A stretch of DNA of 64,000 nt, taken from positions 155,978-219,977 of the forward strand of contig CAZLDI010000002.1 in the NCBI GenBank assembly GCA_964558415.1, given 5' to 3'. This DNA is from CAZLDI01 sp964558415 (GTDB lineage: Bacteria; Chloroflexota; Dehalococcoidia; SM23-28-2; RBG-16-64-32). Shown piece by piece: positions 1 to 7,495 of the stretch. The translations under genes were made by a program, and so were the position numbers. The notes under the pieces are model-generated. The model searched no databases and was not told where the DNA came from. It was given only the letters and a program-made list of their open reading frames with translations. Position 1 is the first letter of the stretch. Each line of letters begins with the position of its first letter.

Positions 1-157
1 GATAGTAGGGAAAGTTCGCGCCCGTGCCTGCGCCTATTTCGAGAATCCTGCCTTTCGCCGTCCCTACCATCTCCTCCCGCATGCCGCGGAGCCATCTTTT
101 CTCGGCGGACGCCATCTGGCGGTCGTATAGGGCGGCGAACCACTTGTGACCTTTCAT
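1..157 (-). CDS. Class I SAM-dependent methyltransferase, N-terminus only (cut by window edge)
   Basis: The reverse strand opens with ATG at 157 behind a perfect GGAGG at 166-170 and reads about 52 codons to the window edge. Near its end it contains LEIGAGTGANFPYY, the glycine-rich SAM-binding motif I of class I methyltransferases. The opening MKGHKWFAALYDR resembles UbiE/phosphatidylethanolamine N-methyltransferase-like proteins of about 200 aa, but the substrate cannot be told. It is the last visible gene of a minus-strand run that starts with the ECF sigma factor at 1678, so it may be part of that regulon. Confidence 0.8.
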   Translation of the reverse strand, partial: MKGHKWFAALYDRQMASAEKRWLRGMREEMVGTAKGRILEIGAGTGANFPYY

Positions 158-186
158 TGGAGAGACCTCCGGTCTGCTAGACATGC

Positions 187-435
187 TCACCCGTCACTGG
201 CGCCTGTCTTCAAGGCTTGAACTTCGCTACGCAGGCGGGAGACCTCCTCCCGAAGCGGTATATCCTCAGTCTCTGGCGTCGCGTGGTCTCCGTGGCCGGG
301 CATGCAATCAATGGAGAGCTCCTTCTTCTGCCCGCGCGAGCGGGCGACCAGCCAGGCGACTCCGCCCATCGCAAGCATACCCAACGGACACGCGAGTACG
401 AGAAGAACAAGAGCGATAGCACCTATCGTTTCCAT
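187..435 (-). CDS. Small single-span membrane protein with C-terminal coiled coil
   Basis: This 82-aa protein has one N-terminal transmembrane helix (residues 4-31, METIGAIALVLLVLACPLGM onward) and a soluble tail. The tail contains CMPGHGDHATPE, a short His/Cys-bearing segment, followed by a heptad-like helix (LREEVSRLRSEVQALK). The start has AAGGAG about 8 nt upstream. It lies between the CC-motif membrane protein and the methyltransferase in the same orientation. The His/Cys cluster could bind metal, but this is a guess; the family is not recognised. Confidence 0.65.
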   Translation of the reverse strand: METIGAIALVLLVLACPLGMLAMGGVAWLVARSRGQKKELSIDCMPGHGDHATPETEDIPLREEVSRLRSEVQALKTGASDG

Positions 436-495
436 TGCTTTCTCCTTCCTACATTTGGAATGCTCACTGCCATCGCATCCGATACCAGCGGCTTC

Positions 496-1122
496 TCAGT
501 AAAGTCCCATCGCCATCGTTAGGCTCATCGAAGCGCCGAACAGCAGAGCGTATGAGCCGGCCATTGCGACGCCGTGCCGCCTCAACGTGAGCGCGACAGT
601 CGTGAGTGTTAGCCCCTGCTCGCGGAGGAACCAGAGCAGCCAGCCCGCGAGGCCGACGATGCTGAGGGCAACGAAGTACGGGAGCGCGCTCTGGATGAAT
701 TCCTGAACAGCCGCGGCGCTTGCGATGCCAAGCACGTTTGCAGTCGCGCCGCTTATGCAGCAGGCTCCAGCGACGACTCCCCAGCTGCCGCCGGCAGCGA
801 GGAAAGCCCGCTGCCCCTTCAGCCAGGAGAACACCGGCAGTCCCATGATGCGCGCGACCAGGCTCGATTGTGGCTCTTGAAGTCCCCCATCGTATGCAGC
901 GCCCACCCGTGATCGGAACGGCCACCATGCAGGCCGGCGCGTTCCGGGCGCGAGCTCTGCTTGGAGTCTCGCCTTGAAGTCCGGGTTCGCCAGGCCTCGG
1001 AGCCCGGTCGCCAGCCTCGCCAGCGCGTCCACACCCTCGTCGCCGGTCGAGGCGAACTGACCGCTGGAGACGATGCTCTCGATCGACTTGTTCAGTTCGT
1101 CGTGCTTGAGTTCCCTAGTCAT
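496..1122 (-). CDS. Sigma-factor-linked membrane protein with intramembrane Cys-Cys
   Basis: The protein is about 208 aa; a GTG at 1131 would add three residues. The ATG at 1122 follows AGGTG and overlaps the end of the sigma gene by 8 bases, which suggests translational coupling and hence an anti-sigma-like role. The N-terminal 60 residues are soluble and helical (DEGVDALARLATGLRGLANP), like cytosolic regions of Chloroflexota anti-sigma-type proteins. The rest holds about three to four hydrophobic helices. The first contains GACCISGAT, a vicinal Cys pair in a membrane helix as in MerT/MerF-type mercury transporters. Whether it senses or moves a thiophilic metal is inference. Confidence 0.75.
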   Translation of the reverse strand: MTRELKHDELNKSIESIVSSGQFASTGDEGVDALARLATGLRGLANPDFKARLQAELAPGTRRPAWWPFRSRVGAAYDGGLQEPQSSLVARIMGLPVFSWLKGQRAFLAAGGSWGVVAGACCISGATANVLGIASAAAVQEFIQSALPYFVALSIVGLAGWLLWFLREQGLTLTTVALTLRRHGVAMAGSYALLFGASMSLTMAMGLY

Positions 1123-1678
1123 TCCAGTCACCTACCCCCGAGCGCAGAGTCTCCATCGCTCGATGTTGAAGCAGTTTGACCGCGCCCTCGCTGCGGCCCA
1201 TTTCTAGTGCGACCTCCTTGACGCTGTTCTCCTGGCCGAATCGCATGACCAGCACTTTTCGCTGGTCCTTCGGCAGCCTCTGCACTAGCTCGAACAAGCG
1301 CGCCCGCGTCTCCACTTCTATCAAGCGGGCCTCCCAGGCTTCGTCTTGTGAACTAACCGTCTCCAGCAGCGGTTCCTCTCTCGCGGCGCGCTTGAAGTAG
1401 TCCGTGGCAGCGTTGGCGGCGATCCGGAACAGCCAGGCAGAGAACGGAACGCCGCGCCATTCGAAGCGCGACAGGTTCTCCAGCGCCTGCCGGAATGTCT
1501 CCGCCGTCACGTCCTCGGCGGCCGCGCGATTGCCCGTCCTCGTGACGGCGAAGGCATAGACGCGATCGAAGTAGCGCTCGTACAGCTTGGCGAAGCGGCG
1601 AGGCTGCCTCTGCGAGGCCTCGATGAGCTGGCGTTCTGCTTCTAACTGCCTGGCATCAAGCACGGGTCGATTCCTCAC
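1115..1678 (-). CDS. ECF-family RNA polymerase sigma factor
   Basis: This is a 187-aa sigma-70 family protein of extracytoplasmic-function size. Region 2 covers about residues 28-95 (FAKLYERYFDRVYAFAVTRT, then AEDVTAETF and WLFRIAANAATDYFKR). Region 4 covers about 125-180 (RLPKDQRKVLVMRFGQENSV, then an EVALEMGRSEGAVKLLQHRA helix-turn-helix). Translation starts at GTG 1678 with AAGGA just upstream. It heads a run with the Cys-Cys membrane protein, a small membrane protein and a methyltransferase. The overlap with the membrane gene suggests that protein is its partner. The signal it answers to is unknown. Confidence 0.93.
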   Translation of the reverse strand: MRNRPVLDARQLEAERQLIEASQRQPRRFAKLYERYFDRVYAFAVTRTGNRAAAEDVTAETFRQALENLSRFEWRGVPFSAWLFRIAANAATDYFKRAAREEPLLETVSSQDEAWEARLIEVETRARLFELVQRLPKDQRKVLVMRFGQENSVKEVALEMGRSEGAVKLLQHRAMETLRSGVGDWND

Positions 1679-1744
1679 TCTGTCCTTGGCCTGCGAGCAT
1701 AACTGCCTTGAGGCCAGAAAGTTACGCGAACGCGAAGAGCTTCT

Positions 1745-2662
1745 TTAGCTCCACGTCTGGCCACCATCGCTCGATCGGTAGAGCCGGCCCTCGCCGTTCA
1801 CTACCAATACCTCCAGCGGGTCTGAGGGGTTCATCCCAATCACTAGGACGAGCGTGTCGTTAAGGGCCGTCGCGTTCCACGTAGTCCCACCGTCCGTGCT
1901 GACGAACAGGCCGCTGCTCGTCCCCGCGTAGACCCGCCTACCTTCGGGGGCCGCCCTTATCGTGAAAACCACTCCCGTGTCGATGCCTTGCCGGGAGGCG
2001 GCCCACGTCTTTCCGCCGTCTCCGCTGCGCAGAATCCCGGCGTCAACAGCCGCGAGCAGCAGGGTACCGTCAGGCAGCTCCTGGATCGCGGCTGTGCCTG
2101 GAGGAACGTCGGAGGAGACGAGGCGCCAGTCACGTCCGCCGTCATCGCTGACCTGCAGGCCGAAGCCGACGGGAACGGCGTACAGGCGTCCCTTCATGGT
2201 TGGTGAAGCGGCAAACGTGTGCAAGTCCAGGCCGGGGAGGTTGGAGTCGACCGCGGCCCACGTCTCGCCCCCATCTTCGCTGCGGTAGTAGACGTCGTGG
2301 CCAGCCATGTAGACCGTGGTTGGCGTGAAAGTGTCGTATACAAGGTTCATGGCGTCGCGACCCGCCTCGTCGATGACTTCTGTCCAGCTATCGCCGTCAT
2401 CGTTGCTCTTCTGGACGCCACCGTGGTGTCCGAAGAGGATCGCATCATCGGCCGCCGGGCTGAAGGCGAGAGAGTGGTAGTCGGCGGTGTCAAAGGTGTG
2501 TATAGCGTCGAAGCGGCTCGGCCCCGTCCCACTGTCGCCGCCGCCTTGCAGCAGAAAGACGACGATGGCGACGACGGCCGCGACCAGCAGGGCCGACCAG
2601 AGCGCGATGCGTACGCCCCATGTGCGGCGTTTCAGGCTCGGCGAACTCCCTTTGGAAGGCAT
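1745..2662 (-). CDS. Membrane-anchored BNR/sortilin-type beta-propeller
   Basis: The protein is 305 aa. After a basic N-terminus there is one membrane segment at about residues 16-38 (IALWSALLVAAVVAIVVFLL), so it is tethered outside the membrane. The rest is made of BNR/Asp-box repeats: SNDDGDSWTEV, SEDGGETWAAV, SDDGGRDWRLV, SGDGGKTWAAS, STDGGTTWNAT and SSDGGQTWS. This gives at least six blades of the sortilin/Ycf48-like propeller type. It starts 12 nt after the thioredoxin-like lipoprotein gene, so the two are likely co-transcribed. The ligand or activity is unknown. Confidence 0.85.
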   Translation of the reverse strand: MPSKGSSPSLKRRTWGVRIALWSALLVAAVVAIVVFLLQGGGDSGTGPSRFDAIHTFDTADYHSLAFSPAADDAILFGHHGGVQKSNDDGDSWTEVIDEAGRDAMNLVYDTFTPTTVYMAGHDVYYRSEDGGETWAAVDSNLPGLDLHTFAASPTMKGRLYAVPVGFGLQVSDDGGRDWRLVSSDVPPGTAAIQELPDGTLLLAAVDAGILRSGDGGKTWAASRQGIDTGVVFTIRAAPEGRRVYAGTSSGLFVSTDGGTTWNATALNDTLVLVIGMNPSDPLEVLVVNGEGRLYRSSDGGQTWS

Positions 2663-2674
2663 AAGAAGCCTGAT

Positions 2675-3634
2675 TCAATAGCCCCCAGAGCCACCACCGT
2701 TGAGCAGCGGTGACAGTGCGCCCTCCAGTTCCTCGTAGCTGACAACGCCTTCGAACTTGGCGGCGATGATCCCGTCGCCATCCACGACGAAGACCCAGGG
2801 CTCGTTCTGGAGCCGCCACTCGTCCGTTATGAAGGGCAGTGGTTCAAGAGCGATGCCCGCGCGGGCCTTCTCAATGTCATACGGTTCTACGTGGATGAAG
2901 TTCGCCTGACTTTTGTATGCCTCGTACAACTCGTCGACGATCTGCTTGGTGGGTCCGCATATCTGGCTGAGGCAGAAGGACGGAGTGGCGAAGACGATGA
3001 CCGTGGGGCGGCCGGAGGACAAAGCGTCGGCGATTGTCTTGTCGTGCATTTCGGGGATCGGCACTTCTGACGTATCGATCTCAGTGATGTCGGTGACGTC
3101 GCTGAGGATGGTCTGAACGCTCGCCGGGGCCGGGTCACCGGTGTTGGGGCTGAAGCTGTCCTCGTTCACCGAGAACACCGGCCTCACGGCCTCTAGTTGA
3201 CGCCCGGCGGCCGTTCCTGTGACCTCCACGCCCCACTGACCGGCGGCGTCAAAGTCCACCTGTGCCACGTAGACGCCGGTTTCTCCCGCCTCGTGCGTCT
3301 CGGTCGTGCCGTCATCGTGTGTATGCGTGTATGTCTTCGTGATGCGTAGCGACTCCGCATCCAGCTCAAACTTCAAGCTGCCTTCGGATCCTTCGAACAG
3401 AAAGAAGCGCAGGTGCAGGTCTGCCCCCAGCACTTGCCCGCCATCCTGGTCCAGAAGGCCCAGAACCATGCGGTTCGCGCCCACAGCGAGGTCGGACGAA
3501 ACGACGACCGGTTGGATCTCGGCTGACAACGGGGTGAGGATGATGCGGTCGTCGTCCGACGAACCGCCGCAGGCGGCGGCGACGATTGCCAGGGCGACGA
3601 CTGCGGTGGGCGCGAAGCCTCTGAGTGTCATCAC
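2675..3634 (-). CDS. Lipoprotein with C-terminal thioredoxin-like domain
   Basis: The 319-aa product has a lipoprotein signal (ALAIVAAACGGSSDDD, lipid-modified Cys near residue 23). A middle region of beta strands (about 30-150) may be an FixH/YtkA-like or Ig-like sandwich. A thioredoxin-fold domain fills about 190-310: VIVFATPSFCLSQICGPTK has two Cys four residues apart in place of CxxC, followed by a cis-Pro-like NEPWVFVVDGDG strand. This arrangement is typical of extracytoplasmic redoxin/SCO-like proteins. It shares a run with the downstream propeller and the upstream GAPDH gene. The redox role is inferred from the fold only. Confidence 0.8.
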   Translation of the reverse strand: MMTLRGFAPTAVVALAIVAAACGGSSDDDRIILTPLSAEIQPVVVSSDLAVGANRMVLGLLDQDGGQVLGADLHLRFFLFEGSEGSLKFELDAESLRITKTYTHTHDDGTTETHEAGETGVYVAQVDFDAAGQWGVEVTGTAAGRQLEAVRPVFSVNEDSFSPNTGDPAPASVQTILSDVTDITEIDTSEVPIPEMHDKTIADALSSGRPTVIVFATPSFCLSQICGPTKQIVDELYEAYKSQANFIHVEPYDIEKARAGIALEPLPFITDEWRLQNEPWVFVVDGDGIIAAKFEGVVSYEELEGALSPLLNGGGSGGY

Positions 3635-3680
3635 TGCGAAGTACGCTGTCTGGTGCGCCCTGGACGCGTCGGGGAGGCCT

Positions 3681-4697
3681 CTATAGACCCTTCGCGGCCA
3701 TGAAGGCGCAGAGGTCCGCGACGCGGCAAGCGTAGCCCCACTCGTTGTCGTACCAGGAGACGGCCTTGACCAGGTTGCCCCCGATCACCATCGTGCTGAG
3801 CGAATCGAAGATGGAGCTGCGGCTGTCGCCGCGGAAGTCGGACGAGACCAGGGGCTCGTCGCAGTAGCCCAAGATGCCTCGAAGCGACTCGGATGCGGCG
3901 TCCTTGAAAGCCTCGTTCACCTCATCGGCGGTCACGGACCTCTCGACGTTCGCCACCAAGTCACACACGGATACAGTGGCGGTGGGCACGCGGAACGCCA
4001 TGCCGTCCAGACGCCCCTTAAGCTCGGGCATGACCAGCGTTACGGCCTTCGCCGCGCCGGTGGTAGTGGGGATGATGTTTATCCCGGCGGAGCGTGCCCG
4101 CCGCAGGTCCTCGTGCACCGTGTCAAGGATGACCTGGTCGTTGGTGTAGGAGTGGATCGTGGTCATGAAGCCCTTGTCCACGCCGAAGCTGTCGTGCAGC
4201 ACCTTCACGACGGGCGCGACGCAGTTAGTGGTGCACGAGGCGTTGGAGACCACGCTGTGCTTCGCCGGGTCGTACATTTCGTCGTTGACGCCGAGCACGA
4301 TAGTCAGGTCCTCCCCTTTGGCCGGCGCGCTGATGATTACCTTCTTCGCACCGCCGCCGTCGATGTGACCGCGCGCCTTGTCCGCACTGGTGAAGCGCCC
4401 CGTGGATTCGATCACGAGCTGGACACCGAGGTCTTTCCAGGGGATGCCGCTGGGGTCACGTTCGGCGACGACCTTGATCGTGCTCCCGTTGACGCGAATC
4501 GAATCGTCCGTTGCCGAGATATCGCCCGGGAACGAGCCGTAGGTGCTGTCGTACTTCAGCAGGTGAGCGTTGGTCTTCGGGTTGGTGAGGTCGTTTACGG
4601 CCACGACTTCGACCTCTTCCGGGTGCAGGTCATGGATGGCCTTGAAGACCTGTCTGCCGATACGGCCGAAACCGTTAATCCCGACTTTGACTGCCAT
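3681..4697 (-). CDS. gap: Glyceraldehyde-3-phosphate dehydrogenase, type I
   Basis: GAPDH oxidises glyceraldehyde 3-phosphate to 1,3-bisphosphoglycerate with NAD(P) in glycolysis and gluconeogenesis. At 338 aa it has normal length. The Rossmann motif GINGFGRIGR is at residues 6-15, the active-site SNASCTTNC gives catalytic Cys155, and His182 is in TTIHSYTNDQ. The sugar-phosphate loop and the C-terminal WYDNEWGYACRVADL are intact. It sits between an ECF sigma gene (73 nt upstream) and two exported-protein genes rather than next to pgk or tpi, which is atypical. Confidence 0.97.
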   Translation of the reverse strand: MAVKVGINGFGRIGRQVFKAIHDLHPEEVEVVAVNDLTNPKTNAHLLKYDSTYGSFPGDISATDDSIRVNGSTIKVVAERDPSGIPWKDLGVQLVIESTGRFTSADKARGHIDGGGAKKVIISAPAKGEDLTIVLGVNDEMYDPAKHSVVSNASCTTNCVAPVVKVLHDSFGVDKGFMTTIHSYTNDQVILDTVHEDLRRARSAGINIIPTTTGAAKAVTLVMPELKGRLDGMAFRVPTATVSVCDLVANVERSVTADEVNEAFKDAASESLRGILGYCDEPLVSSDFRGDSRSSIFDSLSTMVIGGNLVKAVSWYDNEWGYACRVADLCAFMAAKGL

Positions 4698-4770
4698 GCG
4701 GGGCGCCTCCTGAGTTCTTGGAGTGCCCCCAGTATATCGCCGGGTCAGGTGGCGGGCAAAACGCGGAGGT

Positions 4771-5370
4771 TCAGCCGGCGCGCCGGTGACCGTTCGTATG
4801 GACGTGGCTGGATTCCGCGTCCATCATATGTCGGAGGTTCGACAGCGCGCGGAACTGGATGACCCTCACAGCGCCGATGCTCTTGCCGAGGACGTGGGCG
4901 ATATCCGGATAACCCAGATCGTCGATGAAGCGCATCACTACCACCTGTCGCTGCTCCGCGGGCAGGCGGCGCACCTCACGCCAGACCTGCTCACCGTCAG
5001 CTTTGCGCTCGCATGTTTCCTCGGGTGAGAACTGAGAATCGCGAGCTTCCAGTGCGTCCGGTAGCTGGGCATGGCCGTTGTTCTTGGCGGCCTTCTTGTA
5101 GTTGATCGTCAGGTTGCAGGCGATTCGGAGCAACCAGGCCAGGAATGGGACGCCTCTGGACTCGTAACGCGGCATCGCCTCCAGGGCGTTGAGGAACGCC
5201 TGGGCGGTCAGGTCTTCGGCCAGCGCGGGTTCGCCGGTCAAGAAGTAGGCATGACGAAAAACTCGGAGTGCATAGCGTTCGTACAGACAGCCGAACGCTT
5301 CGCGGTCGCCGCTTTTGGCGCGATCGATGAGCTGTTCGTCATCGGTCTCTGCGAGGACAGACCGACGCAT
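4771..5370 (-). CDS. ECF-family RNA polymerase sigma factor (second)
   Basis: The 199-aa protein uses the ATG at 5370, which has GGGAGGGG 4-11 nt upstream; an in-frame start at 5421 exists but has no such site. Region 2 covers about residues 30-95 (FGCLYERYALRVFRHAYFLT, LAEDLTAQAFLNALE, WLLRIACNLTINYKK). Region 4 covers about 130-180 (RLPAEQRQVVVMRFIDDLGY then IAHVLGKSIGAVRVIQFRAL). A sigma70-like promoter lies about 100 nt upstream. No anti-sigma gene follows; GAPDH comes next. The C-terminal tail after region 4 is short and His-rich (SSHVHTNGHRR). Confidence 0.92.
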   Translation of the reverse strand: MRRSVLAETDDEQLIDRAKSGDREAFGCLYERYALRVFRHAYFLTGEPALAEDLTAQAFLNALEAMPRYESRGVPFLAWLLRIACNLTINYKKAAKNNGHAQLPDALEARDSQFSPEETCERKADGEQVWREVRRLPAEQRQVVVMRFIDDLGYPDIAHVLGKSIGAVRVIQFRALSNLRHMMDAESSHVHTNGHRRAG

Positions 5371-5477
5371 CAACCCCTCCCTGGGCTCTATAGCACGACG
5401 GTTTTGGTTCCCGGACCTCACTCCGCGGGACTTCCGGCCAAGGAACCTGCGGGGAACGTGTGATCCAGTTACCTGAA

Positions 5478-5506
5478 ATTGTAAACGGCAATTACAGTGC
5501 CGTCAA
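5478..5506 (-). promoter_or_regulatory. Sigma70-like promoter for the second ECF sigma gene
   Basis: On the reverse strand TTGACG (5506-5501) and TACAAT (5483-5478) are separated by exactly 17 nt. The surrounding 5475-5560 is AT-rich in an otherwise high-GC window. Transcription would start near 5471, leaving about a 100-nt leader before the ATG at 5370. Confidence 0.65.
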
Positions 5507-5564
5507 GGTATTCTGCACTATATTTTACGGAATTAATATTCTGCTATTGACGCACCAGTGCCCG

Positions 5565-5594
5565 TTGACACACCTCTATTGGCTTTCCTAATAA
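5565..5594 (+). promoter_or_regulatory. Sigma70-like promoter for the nitroreductase gene
   Basis: TTGACA (5565-5570) and TAATAA (5589-5594) are separated by 18 nt. The predicted start near 5601 leaves about 25 nt of leader carrying GGGGG before ATG 5627. This supports the shorter start of the nitroreductase, because the upstream in-frame ATG at 5558 would precede the promoter. Confidence 0.65.
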
Positions 5595-5626
5595 TGGGGC
5601 TGATCTGCGGAAAGGGGGACTCCCGC

Positions 5627-6412
5627 ATGGAGTTCAAAGAGGTTGTCGGCCGCCGCCGTTCCATACGCTTCTTCGAGCCGGACAAGCCCGTGGAGCGCGA
5701 GAAGATACAAGTGATCCTGGAGACCGCCCGATTGGCTTCCTGCGCCGTGAACGCCCACTGGCTGCGGGCCATCGTTGTGGAGCGGGACAAACTACCGAAG
5801 GAGAAGCTCAATCAGCTCAAGACGCCGGTAGCTGCTCTCGCGCTGGACCTTGCGCCCGTTCACATCTATTTCTTCTGCGACCTGGGGGTGGTCAGCCGGA
5901 TCAAGGGCTCGCGCCTGCGCGAGCTCGTGGACGCCGGCGCGCTGGCGCCCACCCACGGTTGGAGCCACAAGTTCGTGGACGACTTCGTTTATCCGCAGAT
6001 CCTGGAGCCGATGACCAAAAACCTGCAGGGTTACCTCGCGGCTGCGATGGCAGACTGCGGGGGCGCCGCCCAAAACGCGCTCCTGGCTGCCTTCGACGAA
6101 GGCCTGGGCGCCTGTCTGAACACACCTAACCCCGCGCTTGCGTCGCAGGTGTTCGGTGTGCCGGCGGACTGGGTGTCTCTTTGGGTGATGCTCGTTGGCT
6201 ACCCCGCGGAGTCCTGGGAGGCGGGCGGACAGCGGCCCCGGCCTCCGTTTGAGGAACTGTATTTCGAAGGCGACGTAAACACGCCGTTCAGGCGCGACCC
6301 GGCGGTGGTTGAGCGGCTAAAGAGCGAGAAGATGATCCAGGCGCCGGCGCCCCTACCCGGTCGCAAGGAAGAAATCAGGGCCCTGGCGGAACGGCTCAAT
6401 CTGCCGGAATAG
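5627..6412 (+). CDS. Nitroreductase-family FMN oxidoreductase
   Basis: The 261-aa protein starts at ATG 5627, preceded by AAAGGGGGA with 7-nt spacing. It opens with MEFKEVVGRRRSIRFFEPDK, where the RRSIR segment is the FMN phosphate-binding signature of nitroreductases. ETARLASCAVNAHWLRAIVV matches the second conserved region. AMADCGGAAQNALLAAFDEGLGACLN is the conserved helix near the flavin, and the WVSLWVMLVGYPAESW strand follows. Members reduce nitro compounds, quinones or enones with NAD(P)H; the substrate here is unknown. The C-terminal 60 residues are longer than in minimal family members. Confidence 0.92.
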   Translation: MEFKEVVGRRRSIRFFEPDKPVEREKIQVILETARLASCAVNAHWLRAIVVERDKLPKEKLNQLKTPVAALALDLAPVHIYFFCDLGVVSRIKGSRLRELVDAGALAPTHGWSHKFVDDFVYPQILEPMTKNLQGYLAAAMADCGGAAQNALLAAFDEGLGACLNTPNPALASQVFGVPADWVSLWVMLVGYPAESWEAGGQRPRPPFEELYFEGDVNTPFRRDPAVVERLKSEKMIQAPAPLPGRKEEIRALAERLNLPE

Positions 6413-6415
6413 CTG

Positions 6416-6769
6416 GTGGGAGTGCTCACGAGGCCCCTCTCAGAGTATACAACTGTGGCCGTGTGGCGCGCCGCCCTGGCAGAGCAGTGGGGCGAAGAAC
6501 CCGCGGACATCAACTCTCGCTTTGAGACCCTTCAGCGCTTCTGCGAATTTGCAGAGCGGGAGCCGGACGCGATCATTGCGGAGTGCTCGCGGGAAGTGGA
6601 GGGCGGCAAGCGGATTCGCATCAAGGCGCGCCGCGAATATAGCGCGAGGATCGCTGAGTTTGAAGGGCTGGCAGACGGGGACGCCAGGACTCAAGGGCGG
6701 GCGGGCAACGTGGTCCGCAGCTTCATGATCCACAACGGGATATTCATCCAGGCTGGCGTTCAAACGTAA
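6416..6769 (+). CDS. Hypothetical protein, possible integrase core-binding-like fold
   Basis: The 117-aa ORF starts at GTG 6416, three nt after the nitroreductase stop, so it is probably co-transcribed with it. Its helical composition (VAVWRAALAEQWGEEPADIN, LQRFCEFAEREPDAIIAECS, RARREYSARIAEF-type helices and NVVRSFMIHNGIFIQAGV) recalls the N-terminal core-binding (SAM-like) domain of phage-type integrases, but no catalytic domain follows. It could be a stand-alone remnant or a separate small family. The assignment is tentative. Confidence 0.55.
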   Translation: MGVLTRPLSEYTTVAVWRAALAEQWGEEPADINSRFETLQRFCEFAEREPDAIIAECSREVEGGKRIRIKARREYSARIAEFEGLADGDARTQGRAGNVVRSFMIHNGIFIQAGVQT

Positions 6770-6838
6770 CGTCTAGCGACTAGCGAGGTCGTCGACAGCT
6801 TCGCCGGTACCCGAAGGACGAGGCCGGGAACAGAGATC

Positions 6839-7366
6839 CTAGACAGCCATGCCTCGTAGGCCCTGGAGTCCCCGCAGGTGTGCGATCTCACCCAGATGGG
6901 TGAACCCGTGAGTCAGGCACATGTTGCCGATGGCGTTGAGGATCGGCATCTCGCCAAGTGGCTTGACGGTCACCTTCTGTTGAAGGAACTCGTCGTCTGC
7001 GGATGCGAGGTACGCGTCTGTAGCGGCCCATACTTCCTTCATGTACTTGATGAAGTCTTCCGTGGAGGAGATGCGCAGGTTCTGGGCGTCTTCCAGGCTC
7101 ATTCCGGTTCCCTGCCCTGTGCGGTGCAGACCGAACTTCTGGTCCCAGCCGTTTTCCAGCCAGACCGTGGGCTTCCCCTGGAGCACGAACTGCATGATGT
7201 TGTCCTCCGTCCTCACGTAGTGCCAGAGTACGAACGACCCCGGCAGCCCTTTGTCGTTGGCTCGCCAGTGGAGCTGCTCGGAGGTCAGGTCGCCGATCGC
7301 ATCGTTATACATCGAGTGTTGCTGGCGCAGGCTGGCGCGGATGAAGTCTACGTTCGCGGTTGTCAT
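6839..7366 (-). CDS. DinB-like four-helix protein (metal-binding)
   Basis: The 175-aa product fits the DinB/YfiT four-helix bundle superfamily in length and pattern. Likely metal-ligand histidines are in the second helix (FVLWHYVRTEDNIMQF) and in the last helix (MCLTHGFTHLGEIAHLRG). The N-terminus FIRASLRQQHSMYNDAIGDL is the usual first helix. Family members are thiol transferases or stress proteins of diverse use; no specific substrate can be assigned. It is transcribed divergently from the metallophosphoesterase-like gene. Confidence 0.85.
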   Translation of the reverse strand: MTTANVDFIRASLRQQHSMYNDAIGDLTSEQLHWRANDKGLPGSFVLWHYVRTEDNIMQFVLQGKPTVWLENGWDQKFGLHRTGQGTGMSLEDAQNLRISSTEDFIKYMKEVWAATDAYLASADDEFLQQKVTVKPLGEMPILNAIGNMCLTHGFTHLGEIAHLRGLQGLRGMAV

Positions 7367-7495
7367 GCTGCTCTCCTATCTGTCACGTGGTAGCCGGGCC
7401 GTGGTTGCGCCGCTAAATCTATGCCTCTGCGAGAAAGCTGTCAAGCCGTGACGCTCGCCTTGACCGTACCGCCTCGGCCGGAGAGAATGCGCGAG

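Noticed and set aside
6416..6769. A truncated integrase marking a mobile element
   Set aside because: No catalytic domain, attachment repeats, tRNA or other mobility genes are nearby, and it appears co-transcribed with the nitroreductase gene.
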